From Achatina immaculata (Eukaryota; Mollusca; Gastropoda; Stylommatophora; Achatinidae), in assembly GCA_009760885.1 (NCBI GenBank), contig CM019719.1, positions 27,523,084 to 27,587,083 on the forward strand: a DNA stretch of 64,000 nt, in the 5' to 3' direction. This document shows, in pieces, positions 11,560 through 21,042 of this stretch. The stretch's first letter is position 1. Each line of letters begins with the position of its first letter. The position numbers and the translations under genes are program-made. The notes under the pieces are model-generated. The model had not been told where the DNA came from, ran no database searches, and was given only the letters and a program-made list of their open reading frames with translations.

Positions 11560-11571
11560 ACAATCATTGGC
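11560..11571 (-). other. altered catalytic box (FAND in place of F/Y-A-D-D)
   Basis: The minus-strand codons read Phe-Ala-Asn-Asp followed by Cys-Ala-Leu-Asn. LINE reverse transcriptases carry F/YADD here; the first aspartate is replaced by asparagine (AAT for GAT), which would abolish catalysis. It lies outside the long ORFs. Confidence 0.75.
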
Positions 11572-11730
11572 AAACAGAAAGTCTTTGATTTTCGCATTCT
11601 TAACCTTTGAGGCAGCTTTTTATCGCCATAAGTTGAAGAGCTTTCCGTCTGTTCTATACTTTAACGAAATACAATTTTCATTAGAGCTTCAGGAAGTGTC
11701 CATGAACATGGCCGAGAACACTGTGCTGAA

Positions 11731-12082
11731 GAGTGTGGGTGCAAGGACACATTCCTGCTTTACCCCAGTGTGGGTGCAAGGACACATCCCTGCTTTACCC
11801 CAGTGTGGGTGCAAGGACACATCCCTGCTTTACCCCAGTGTGAGTGCAAGGACACATCCCTGCTTTACCCCAGTGTGAGTGCAAGGACACATCCCTGCTT
11901 TACCCCAGTGTGAGTGCAAGGACACATCCCTGCTTTACCCCAGTGTGGGTGCAAGGACACATCCCTGCTTTACCCCAGTGTGGGTGCAAGGACACATCCC
12001 TGCTTTACCCCAGTGTGGGTGCAAGGACACATCCCTGCTTTACCCCAGTGTGGGTGCAAGGACACATCCCTGCTTTACCCCA
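11731..12082 (-). repeat. 35-bp tandem amplification inside the LINE RT, 10 copies
   Basis: CAAGGACAC recurs every 35 bp from 11742 to 12057. The minus-strand translation of a unit is GVKQGCVLAPT, a conserved RT block normally present once. As 35 is not a multiple of three, successive copies rotate frame. Units differ by GTGTGGGT versus GTGTGAGT; the three GAGT variants are adjacent, indicating local copying. Confidence 0.95.
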
Positions 12083-12115
12083 CAGGTAACAGGAAAGGAT
12101 TCGGAGACCTCACAT

Positions 12116-12625
12116 TCATCGAGAACACAAACTTTTATGCCTTCGTGAAATTGACGAACTATCTCTATGAACCTGGCTGGGCACCCAAATTGACTTACTA
12201 TCTCTATGAACCTGGCTGGGCACCCAAATTTTGCCATTATGTGCCAGAGACTGTCCCTGTTGACAGTATCGAAGGCTTTGGTTAAGTCTACTAAAAACGG
12301 TTAATAGGTCAGTGTTCTGCTCCTGGCACCGTTCCTGTAGTTGGTGGATAGCAAAGATCATGTCAGCTGTCCTTCTTCCTGCTCGAAAACCGCACTGACT
12401 CTCGGGGAGCAAATCATCTTCAAGATGTTTACTGAGTCTGTTAAGCAGGACGCGACCCAGTACTTTGCCAGCGATTGACAGCAGCGAGATTCCTCGGTGA
12501 TTATCATAATGATGGCGATTGCCCTTGTTCTTGAACAGGTGGATTATTTTGGCATCTTTAAAGTCTTGTGGTAGTATTCCCGAGCTCAAAGCTGAACAGA
12601 AGAGATCAATGAGACTCTGTATCAT
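12116..12625 (-). pseudogene. LINE reverse transcriptase, fingers and early palm
   Basis: The first part contains ILPQDFKDAKIIHLFKNKG, a DNHRGISLLSIAGKVLGRVL block, LLPESQCGFRAGRRTADMI and the start of LQERCQEQN, all conserved RT blocks. After about 12300 a one-base frameshift in a T run moves the VDLTKAFDTVNRDSLW segment (first catalytic Asp) into another frame. The 39-bp duplication follows. The gene is defective. Confidence 0.85.
12152..12230 (-). repeat. 39-bp duplication inside the LINE RT, 2 copies
   Basis: The segment containing ATCTCTATGAACCTGGCTGG recurs with a 39-bp offset. On the minus strand it doubles a FGCPARFIEIV-like RT segment in frame. It is separate from the 35-bp array next to it. 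Confidence 0.9.
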
Positions 12626-12798
12626 GCGGGTCGCCCCTGCTTTGAAGATCTCAGCGGGGATGGCATCTGAGCCAGGGACCTTCCCACTTGATAGTTGGTT
12701 GATGGCATTTTTAAACTTCCTGGATGGTTAGTGGTAGATCTAGCTCGCTTTTACTTTCTACCTGAGGTAGGCGACCAATTGCTTCGTCATTAATCGAC

Positions 12799-12975
12799 AG
12801 AGTGACTGTACAGTTGTCATGGTCGGGTGACTGTAGCAGTGCTAGAGTGATTGTGCAGTTGTCAGAATAGAGTAACTATAGCCGTGATAGAGTGATTGTG
12901 CAGCTGTCAGGACAGACTAACCATAGCCGTGCTAGAGTGATTGTGAAGTTGTCAGAACAGACTAACTATATCTGG
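12799..12975. repeat. ~50-bp minisatellite, right part
   Basis: Continuation of the 10150-10384 array after the LINE insertion. It shows the same GTGACTGTACAGTTGTCAT core and ATAGCCGTGCTAGAGTGAT half. Confidence 0.85.
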
Positions 12976-13204
12976 CCAGAAGACTCTGCTTCACTTCTTT
13001 AATAGTGCCACAACAGACTTAATTCTGGCCATGGCTTCAGTGGATCTCTATGGCTGAGGCAACCAAAACGTTTCACACTTCTTCCTGCTCTTTAGTTTCA
13101 CTCTTGGAGGGGGGGGGGGTTGTACACAAATGTGCCCATTCATCTTACTTAAAAAAAAACAATACAAAACATGTCTCTTCTTGTGTCTGAGCAAAGTAGT
13201 ATGA

Positions 13205-13645
13205 TTCTGTGGACCCAGTGATATTAGTTCTGTGGACCCAGTGATATTAATTCTGTGGACCCAGTGATGTTAGTTCTGTGGACCCAGTGATGTTAGTTCT
13301 GTGGACCCAGTGATATTAGTTCTGTGGACCCAGTGATATTAGTTCTGTGGACCCAGTGATGTTAGTTCTGTGGACCCAGTGATATTAGTTCTGTGGACCC
13401 AGTGATGTTAGTTCTGTGGACCCAGTGATGTTAGTTCTGTGGACCTAGTGATATTATTTCTGTGGACCCAGTGATATTAGTTCTGTGGACCCAGTGATAT
13501 TAGTTCTGTGGACCCAGTGATATTAGTTCTGTGGGTCCAGTGGTATTAGTTCTGTGGACCCAGTGATGTTAGTTCTGTGGACCCAGTGATGTTAGTTCTG
13601 TGGACCCAGTGATGTCAGTTCTGTGGACCCAGTGATGTTAGTTCT
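13205..13645. repeat. 23-bp minisatellite, ~19 copies
   Basis: The unit is TTCTGTGGACCCAGTGATRT plus TAG. Copies alternate between GATATTAG and GATGTTAG variants in runs, which suggests block duplication. Confidence 0.95.
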
Positions 13646-14056
13646 AAAAAAAAACTTTTTTCCTATTTACCCAGGATTTTTTTTACTGTTTTTAATCACA
13701 TAACACGTGACCTTTCAATGTACCGGTGTTTCCCCCCCCTCCTCATATTATCTTTCGTTTATTCCGTCTATAAGATAAAATTCTACAGCAAGAACGCTGC
13801 TGTGGGGCGTGGTGTGTGTGTATCTGCGCGCTGTAGAGTTGCCTTATGTATAGACTTACTAAAGCTCGAAATGTTGTCTCTAAACCTCAGGGGGTGCTGT
13901 CCCCTTACAATGGGAGCCATTTTCAATCATCTGACTTTAGTTTACTTGGCATAATAAGCCAGTGTTCTAACTACCGCGCTCACTAGCACGTCTTTTGTTA
14001 TTTTCAATGTTTTAACAATATTTCTCACCACAAACACTTGCTAACAATATTTTGGT
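13646..14056. other. no convincing gene; possible diverged tRNA-SINE
   Basis: The minus strand of about 13880-13990 shows a weak A-box-like stretch (TAGTGAGCGCGGTAGTTAG), but no clear B box. No exon was recognised. Confidence 0.3.
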
Positions 14057-14167
14057 TGGATGCATTCTAAAACGTAACATTTCTGTCACTTTTTGGATGC
14101 ATTCTAAAACGTAACATTTCTGTCACTTTTTGGATGCATTCTAAAACGTAACATTTCTGTCACTTTT
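14057..14167. repeat. 37-bp triplication
   Basis: Three near-identical copies of a unit starting TGGATGCATTCTAAAACG, offset by 37 bp. The last copy runs into the pyrimidine tract of the splice acceptor at 14178. Confidence 0.95.
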
Positions 14168-14178
14168 TTTTCTGGCAG

Positions 14179-14501
14179 GCACTGACGAGGACGAGTAAAG
14201 AAATGACATCAAGCGTCACATGAGAACTTAACTATCGAAGTCATGTGACATCTCGCGCTATCAATCAGCTGAAAAAATGGCGGAGATGATGCTCCACATA
14301 CCTCCTACAACTTGTCAAGATAACAGCGTCAGCGGATGCAGCAGCAGGAGCCACACAGCGACCAGCAGCAGCAGCAGCAGCATTGCTGGTCTTGTTAACA
14401 CCTCGTGCACGGACAAGGAGAACACTGCTCCCGCCGGAAGACGTGCTGCAAACGGAAGTCACGTGAACGGCTCTGGTGATTCACCCATCCATGAACTTCC
14501 G
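14179..14501 (+). CDS. candidate 5' exon with start codon, unidentified gene
   Basis: A strong acceptor (T-rich tract then GGCAG) ends at 14178. Leader sequence follows, with an upstream ATG (ATGACATCAAGC, 14 bp inside the exon) that terminates shortly and an in-frame TAA at 14196. The main ATG is at 14277 in an AAAATGGCGG context. It is followed by exactly 75 open codons and a perfect GTAAGT donor at 14502, giving phase 0. The peptide begins MAEMMLHIPPTTCQDN, has a run of Ser residues and a KEN tripeptide (TDKENTAP), and ends SPIHELP. It is a low-complexity, probably disordered N-terminus. I do not recognise the family. GTCATGTGAC lies just upstream of the ATG. Downstream exons are not identified. 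Confidence 0.55.
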
Positions 14502-14577
14502 GTAAGTATGGCAGCGCAGTCTCTGTTAATAGGAAACATATGAGACGTCCTCCAGATTTCCTAAGTCTTCTCTCCTC

Positions 14578-14745
14578 CGATATTCTTCTTCTTTGTCGTT
14601 CGGTCAGACTATGACGTCAGCCTCTCTCATATAAAACGTGGCAGTTCGTCTCCTATATTTCCTATCATTGTAGAGCTTCTGTTGGACGGTGTGCAGTCTG
14701 CCTAGATCCGTTACTTAAGTGGATTGTGTGGTGGGGTTTGGAGCC
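14578..14745 (+). repeat. R2 dispersed element, copy 2, grading into the 47-bp array
   Basis: A (CTT)-rich head and TCGTTCGGTCAGACTA align with the start of the copy at 40670, and GTAGAGCTTCTGTTGG aligns with its later part. The next segment is the first, most diverged unit of the 47-bp satellite (GTTACTTAAGTGGATTGTGTGG). Confidence 0.6.
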
Positions 14746-17168
14746 TGGCTAGACCCATTACCTGAGTGGGTTGTGTGGTGGGGTTTGGAGCCTGGCTAGA
14801 TCCATTACCTGAGTGGGTTGTGTGGTGGGGTTTGGAGCCTGGCTAGACCCATTACCTGAGTGGGTTGTGTGGTGGGGTTTGGAGCCTGGCTAGATCCATT
14901 ACCTGAGTGGGTTGTGTGGTGGGGTTTGGAGCCTGGTTAGACCCATTACCTGAGTGAGTTGTGTTGTGGGGTTTGAAGCCTGGCTAGATCCATTACCTGA
15001 GTGAGTTATGTGGTGGGGTTTGGAGCCTGGCTAGACCCATTACCTGAGTGGGTTGTGTAGTGGGGTTTGGAGCCTTGCTAGACCCATTACCTGAGTGGGT
15101 TGTGTGGTGGGGTTTGGAGCCTGGCTAGACCCATTACCTGAGTGAGTTGTGTGGTGGGGTTTGGAGTCTGGCTAGACCCATTACCTGAGTGAGTTGCTTG
15201 GTGAGGTTTGGAGCCTGGCTAGACCAATTACCTGAGTGGGTTGTGTGGTGGGGTTTGGAGCCTGGCTAGACCCATTACCTGAGTGAGTTGTGTGGTGGGG
15301 TTTGGAGTCTGGCTAGACACATTACCTGAGTGGGTTGTGTGGTGGGGTTTGGAGCCTGGCTAGACCCATTACCTGAGTGAGTTGTGTGGTGGGGTTTGGA
15401 ACCTGGCTAGACGCGTTACCTGAGTGGGTTGTGTGGTGAGGTTTGGAGTCTGGCTAGACCCATTACCTGAGTGAGTTGTGTGGTGAGGTTTGGAACCTGG
15501 CAAGACTCATTACCTGAGTGAGTTGTGTGGTGGGGTTTGGAGCCTGGCTAGACTCATTACCTGAGTGAGTTGTGTGGTGGGGTTTGGAGCCTGGCTAGAC
15601 CCGTTACCTGAGTGAGTTGTGTGGTGAGGTTTGGAGCCTGGGTAGTCGCGTTACCTGAGTGGGTTGTGTGGTGAGATTTGGAGCCTGGCGAGACGCGTTA
15701 CGTGAGTGAGTTGTGTGGTGAGGTTTGGAGCCTGGCTAGACGCGTTACCTGAGTGAGTTGTGTGGTGAGGTTTGAAGCCTGGCTAGACCCATTACCTGAG
15801 TGAGTTGTGTGGTGGGGTTTGGAGCCTGGTTAGACCCGTTCTCTGAGTGAGTTGTGTGGTGGGGTTTGGAGCTTGGTTAGACCCTTTAACTGACTGAGTT
15901 GTGTGGTGGGGTTTGGAGCCTGGTTAGACCCTTTAACTGACTGAGTTGTGTGGTGGGGTTTGGAGCCTGGCTAGATGCGTTACCTGAGTGAGTTGTGTGG
16001 TTGGATATGGAGCCTGGCTAGACCCATTACCTGAGTGAGTTATGTGGTGGGGTTTGGAGCCTGGCTAGACCCATTACCTGAGTGAGTTGCTTGGTGAGGT
16101 TTGGAGCCTGGCTAGACCAATTACCTGAGTGGGTTGTGTGGTGGGGTTTGGAGCCTGGCTAGACCCATTACCTGAGTGAGTTGTGTGGTGGGGTTTGGAG
16201 TCTGGCTAGACACATTACCTGAGTGGGTTGTGTGGTGGGGTTTGGAGCCTGGCTAGACCCATTACCTGAGTGAGTTGTGTGGTGGGGTTTGGAACCTGGC
16301 TAGACGCGTTACCTGAGTGGGTTGTGTGGTGAGGTTTGGAGTCTGGCTAGACCCATTACCTGAGTGAGTTGTGTGGTGAGGTTTGGAACCTGGCAAGACT
16401 CATTACCTGAGTGAGTTGTGTGGTGGGGTTTGGAGCCTGGCTAGACTCATTACCTGAGTGAGTTGTGTGGTGGGGTTTGGAGCCTGGCTAGACCCGTTAC
16501 CTGAGTGAGTTATGTGGTGGGGTTTGGAGCCTGGGTAGTCGCGTTACCTGAGTGGGTTGTGTGGTGAGATTTGGAGCCTGGCGAGACGCGTTACGTGAGT
16601 GAGTTGTGTGGTGAGGTTTGGAGCCTGGCTAGACGCGTTACCTGAGTGAGTTGTGTGGTGAGGTTTGAAGCCTGGCTAGACCCATTACCTGAGTGAGTTG
16701 TGTGGTGGGGTTTGGAGCCTGGTTAGACCCGTTCTCTGAGTGAGTTGTGTGGTGGGGTTTGGAGCTTGGTTAGACCCTTTAACTGACTGAGTTGTGTGGT
16801 GGGGTTTGGAGCCTGGTTAGACCCTTTAACTGACTGAGTTGTGTGGTGGGGTTTGGAGCCTGGCTAGATGCGTTACCTGAGTGAGTTGTGTGGTTGGATA
16901 TGGAGCCTGGCTAGACCCATTACCTGAGTGAGTTGTGTGGTGGGGTTTGGAGCCTGGCTAGACCCATTACCTGAGTGAGTTGTGTGGTGGGGTTTGGAGC
17001 CTGGCTAGACCAATTACCTGAGTGGGTTGTGTGGTGGGGTTTGGAGCCTGGCTAGACCCGTTACCTGAGTGAGTTGTGTGGTGGGGTTTGGAGCCTGGCT
17101 AGACCCGTTACCTGAGTGAGTTGTGTGGTGGGGTTTGGAGCTTGGCTAGACCCGTTACCTGAGTAAGT
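14702..17168. repeat. 47-bp satellite with 893-bp higher-order repeat
   Basis: About 52 units, each with ACCTGAGTGRGTTGTGTGGT and GGGGTTTGGAGCCTGGCTAG. Rare variants show a higher order: GAGTTGCTTG occurs at 15191 and 16084, and TTGGATATGG at 16001 and 16894, both 893 bp (19 units) apart. Units contain frequent stops and are not coding. Confidence 0.95.
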
Positions 17169-18250
17169 TATATAGCTAGAAGGTGGGGATGATGTGTTGT
17201 GCTGTCTATGGTTATTCACACATTCAAATGAATGTGCAATGTAGCAGAATATGGATTTGCAAGGTATGTTCCCCTAAATTATGAGTTAAAGCTAACGCCC
17301 TTGGTTTGTGTGTGTTTAATAGTTGAAATTTTGGATTAAATTCCTATGGGTTATCCAAGTAGTATTTAAATTAACAGGATCCAACAGGATCACTTGTAGT
17401 GAGCGTCTGTAAAGGCACGAGACTTGTGGGAAAACCTTGCGAGATGATATAGAGGTCAGGCAGTCTTTGTTTCAACGTCGTATGAGAGAAGTCCTGTTTT
17501 TGTAAAGTCATGGGGTGGGTGGACGGACAAGTAGGAGACTAAGATGTCTCCAGTTTTTTTATTCGTTATGTTATTCCGAAACTCGCTGGCTACTGGTTGC
17601 TGTTGCTAGTGCCGTATTTCCGCTAGCTCTCTGAGATGTCGACTGTGATCAAGGAATTTCATAATTAAACCGGCATTTCGTGTGACCTTGACAATCGGCG
17701 TTTGCTCAGCTTTGTGTTGTCAGCTGTGAGATGGCCACGTGAGTGTAGTTAAGTTATGCGATGTCAAACCTGGGTCTTGTCACATGTTCGCTGTTTAGGG
17801 AGTGTAATTTCGCCATGTGGTCAGTCATCTCACCACGAGGCAAGCTCCAGAAATGGAGACCGCCACCACAGCAATCCTTATTTTCGTGGTTATGTCGGTA
17901 TATTTACTTCTGCCAGCTCTCGTATAGCAGTAGATACCAAACATAAAGGTTCTAGCCGGTAAGAAAGATTTCAATATAACAGCAACACACAAATGCCCAG
18001 ACTGGTAGAGTCATTCATAAGAAGAGCTGTCCAGACACATGGTACTCGGCATAACCCACAACAGCTGAGACGTGCCAGTTTTTAAAAACGTCCTTTTAGA
18101 TGAAAGGTGCAAGCACATTGTGTTAGCAATGGAAAAAAACCAAAGTAAATCTCGTATTAACGTGCTGGGTGTTGATTCTGTATGTAAACAGATAAGAGAT
18201 GTTGAATTTGCAAGTAAACAGATAAGAGATGTTGAATTTATATATATAAA
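17169..18250. repeat. unique segment of a ~2.04-kb tandem duplication, copy 1
   Basis: Almost identical to 19211-20294. The visible difference is one extra GT in copy 2 (near 17310 versus 19350). It contains a short direct repeat, GTAAACAGATAAGAGATGTT, at about 18185 and 18213. No known gene was recognised in it. Confidence 0.95.
17853..17927 (+). CDS. possible 24-codon hydrophobic small ORF, copy 1
   Basis: ATG in a favourable context (G at -3, G at +4) opens METATTAILIFVVMSVYLLL plus four residues, then TAG. The peptide would be almost entirely one hydrophobic segment. It is duplicated unchanged at 19897-19971, but that follows from the recent duplication, not selection. No transcript evidence is visible; chance is likely. 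Confidence 0.15.
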   Translation: METATTAILIFVVMSVYLLLPALV

Positions 18251-19210
18251 GACCAATTACCTGAGTGGGTTGTGTGGTGGGGTTTGGAGCCTGGCTAGAC
18301 CCGTTACCTGAGTGAGTTGTGTGGTGGGGTTTGGAACCTGGCTAGACGCGTTACCTGAGTGGGTTGTGTGGTGAGGTTTGGAGTCTGGCTAGACCCATTA
18401 CCTGAGTGAGTTGTGTGGTGAGGTTTGGAACCTGGCAAGACTCATTACCTGAGTGAGTTGTGTGGTGGGGTTTGGAGCCTGGCTAGACTCATTACCTGAG
18501 TGAGTTGTGTGGTGGGGTTTGGAGCCTGGCTAGACCCGTTACCTGAGTGAGTTGTGTGGTGAGGTTTGGAGCCTGGGTAGTCGCGTTACCTGAGTGGGTT
18601 GTGTGGTGAGATTTGGAGCCTGGCGAGACGCGTTACGTGAGTGAGTTGTGTGGTGAGGTTTGGAGCCTGGCTAGACGCGTTACCTGAGTGAGTTGTGTGG
18701 TGAGGTTTGAAGCCTGGCTAGACCCATTACCTGAGTGAGTTGTGTGGTGGGGTTTGGAGCCTGGTTAGACCCGTTCTCTGAGTGAGTTGTGTGGTGGGGT
18801 TTGGAGCTTGGTTAGACCCTTTAACTGACTGAGTTGTGTGGTGGGGTTTGGAGCCTGGTTAGACCCTTTAACTGACTGAGTTGTGTGGTGGGGTTTGGAG
18901 CCTGGCTAGATGCGTTACCTGAGTGAGTTGTGTGGTTGGATATGGAGCCTGGCTAGACCCATTACCTGAGTGAGTTGTGTGGTGGGGTTTGGAGCCTGGC
19001 TAGACCCATTACCTGAGTGAGTTGTGTGGTGGGGTTTGGAGCCTGGCTAGACCAATTACCTGAGTGGGTTGTGTGGTGGGGTTTGGAGCCTGGCTAGACC
19101 CGTTACCTGAGTGAGTTGTGTGGTGGGGTTTGGAGCCTGGCTAGACCCGTTACCTGAGTGAGTTGTGTGGTGGGGTTTGGAGCTTGGCTAGACCCGTTAC
19201 CTGAGTAAGT
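18251..19210. repeat. 47-bp satellite, second block (~20 units)
   Basis: Same unit as 14702-17168, and part of the duplicated 2.04-kb block. TTGGATATGG lies at 18936, 2042 bp from 16894. Some unit variants match the first 893-bp repeat rather than the second, so it is mosaic. The junction from TATATATAAA into a satellite unit at about 18251 marks the duplication boundary. Confidence 0.95.
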
Positions 19211-20294
19211 TATATAGCTAGAAGGTGGGGATGATGTGTTGTGCTGTCTATGGTTATTCACACATTCAAATGAATGTGCAATGTAGCAGAATATGGATTT
19301 GCAAGGTATGTTCCCCTAAATTATGAGTTAAAGCTAACGCCCTTGGTTTGTGTGTGTGTTTAATAGTTGAAATTTTGGATTAAATTCCTATGGGTTATCC
19401 AAGTAGTATTTAAATTAACAGGATCCAACAGGATCACTTGTAGTGAGCGTCTGTAAAGGCACGAGACTTGTGGGAAAACCTTGCGAGATGATATAGAGGT
19501 CAGGCAGTCTTTGTTTCAACGTCGTATGAGAGAAGTCCTGTTTTTGTAAAGTCATGGGGTGGGTGGACGGACAAGTAGGAGACTAAGATGTCTCCAGTTT
19601 TTTTATTCGTTATGTTATTCCGAAACTCGCTGGCTACTGGTTGCTGTTGCTAGTGCCGTATTTCCGCTAGCTCTCTGAGATGTCGACTGTGATCAAGGAA
19701 TTTCATAATTAAACCGGCATTTCGTGTGACCTTGACAATCGGCGTTTGCTCAGCTTTGTGTTGTCAGCTGTGAGATGGCCACGTGAGTGTAGTTAAGTTA
19801 TGCGATGTCAAACCTGGGTCTTGTCACATGTTCGCTGTTTAGGGAGTGTAATTTCGCCATGTGGTCAGTCATCTCACCACGAGGCAAGCTCCAGAAATGG
19901 AGACCGCCACCACAGCAATCCTTATTTTCGTGGTTATGTCGGTATATTTACTTCTGCCAGCTCTCGTATAGCAGTAGATACCAAACATAAAGGTTCTAGC
20001 CGGTAAGAAAGATTTCAATATAACAGCAACACACAAATGCCCAGACTGGTAGAGTCATTCATAAGAAGAGCTGTCCAGACACATGGTACTCGGCATAACC
20101 CACAACAGCTGAGACGTGCCAGTTTTTAAAAACGTCCTTTTAGATGAAAGGTGCAAGCACATTGTGTTAGCAATGGAAAAAAACCAAAGTAAATCTCGTA
20201 TTAACGTGCTGGGTGTTGATTCTGTATGTAAACAGATAAGAGATGTTGAATTTGCAAGTAAACAGATAAGAGATGTTGAATTTATATATATAAA
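19211..20294. repeat. unique segment of the tandem duplication, copy 2
   Basis: Second copy of 17169-18250, ending at the same TATATATAAA boundary at about 20294, after which the sequence becomes unrelated. The small ORF recurs at 19897-19971. Near-identity implies a very recent duplication or an assembly artefact. Confidence 0.95.
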
Positions 20295-20468
20295 CGAATA
20301 AGATTGCGAGCATTAAAAACACCTAACAAAAAAAAAAAATAGAAGGTTAACTACCTACGCACCATTGTAACAACTCATCATGGCAGTCAGCAACAGCAAC
20401 AACAACAGCAGCAAACTTATTCTACAACATTAATTCACCTGTTATCGTGTCAGCAGTGCAGGGTTTAC

Positions 20469-20622
20469 CTGTGACGTCAGTTCATCGGCGGGGGGTACAT
20501 CTATCAGCTGAAGCTGAGTGCTCGAGGCACGGCCAAAGAAGCTGATGAAGCGATCGTGACGAAGTGTAAGTACCGTCATCACTTCGCCGGTGTAAAACAA
20601 TAACCACAGGAACAGCCGTTTA
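20469..20622 (-). CDS. candidate internal exon, unidentified gene (exon b)
   Basis: On the minus strand an acceptor (GTTCTTCTTAG) ends at 20623 and a donor (CACAG then GTAAAC) starts at 20468. The 154-bp exon reads, after one base completing the previous codon, 51 open codons: KRLFLWLLFYTGEVMTVLTL, then a charged and mixed region ending VPPADELTSQ. The start is hydrophobic enough for a membrane or buried segment. The phase joins exactly with the exon at 20978-21042. The family is not recognised. Confidence 0.5.
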
Positions 20623-20635
20623 CTAAGAAGAACAT

Positions 20636-20970
20636 TACAAGTCAAAACAAAATCTAGACAAGTCAAAACAAAGCCTAGACAAGTCAAAACAAAACCTAGA
20701 CAAGTCAAAACAAAGCCTAGACAAGTCAAAACAAAACCTAGACAAGTCAAAACAAAGCCTAGACAAGTCAAAACAAAACCTAGACAAGTCAAAACAAAAC
20801 CTAGACAAGTCAAAACAAACCCTAGACAAGTAAAAACAAAACCTAGACAAGTCAAAACAAAGCCTAGAAGTCAGCACAAAGCCTAGACAAGTCAAAACAA
20901 AGCCTAGACAAGTCAACACAAAGCCTAGACAAGTCAAAACAAAGCCCAGACAAGTCAAAACAAAGCCTAG
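20636..20970. repeat. 21-bp intronic minisatellite, ~16 copies
   Basis: The unit ACAAGTCAAAACAAARCCTAG is repeated every 21 bp. It fills nearly all of the 355-bp interval between the two candidate minus-strand exons, leaving only the splice sites outside. Its 7-residue translation repeats without stops, which creates a long artificial ORF that runs in frame into exon b. Confidence 0.95.
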
Positions 20971-20977
20971 TACTCAC

Positions 20978-21042
20978 GTCTCCTCCTTAGCCGTTTCGTC
21001 TCTTCGTGCCCAGTGCTCGCTCCTCCTTTCCAGCTTATTCAT
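20978..21042 (-). CDS. candidate 5' coding exon, unidentified gene (exon a)
   Basis: The minus-strand ATG at 21042 (or 21048, giving MVM) follows an in-frame TGA upstream. It encodes MNKLERRSEHWARRDETAKE, then E and a split Thr codon, highly charged and helix-like. The donor GTGAGT starts at 20977. Phase 2 here matches the single base that opens exon b, so splicing gives an uninterrupted ...EET-KRLFLW... reading. No further exon is identified on either side; the family is unknown. Confidence 0.45.

Larger units (their letters stand above)
10385..12798 (-). mobile_element. 5'-truncated non-LTR retrotransposon inserted in a minisatellite
   Basis: The element reads on the minus strand from 12798 to 10385 and ends in a (CAA)n-type tail (10386-10400). 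An 8-bp direct repeat, AGAGTGAC, flanks it at 10377-10384 and 12799-12806; removing the element plus one repeat restores the minisatellite phase. The coding content is reverse transcriptase from the fingers to the C-terminal zinc knuckle. The endonuclease end is missing. Three internal tandem amplifications (12152-12230, 11731-12082, 11023-11238), a frameshift and an altered catalytic motif make it defective. The clade is not assigned. Confidence 0.9.

Noticed and set aside
14702..17168. CRISPR-like regular repeats
   Set aside because: Units are contiguous with no unique spacers; this is a satellite in an animal genome.
17731..17750. ATGGCCAC followed by GTGAGT as a micro-exon start
   Set aside because: Only eight coding bases, and the donor overlaps a CACGTG word; no other support.
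20442..20958. Single long minus ORF (CLGFVLT repeats running into exon b) as one protein
   Set aside because: The repeat part fits better as an intron: clear donor and acceptor flank it, and the phase of the flanking exons matches.
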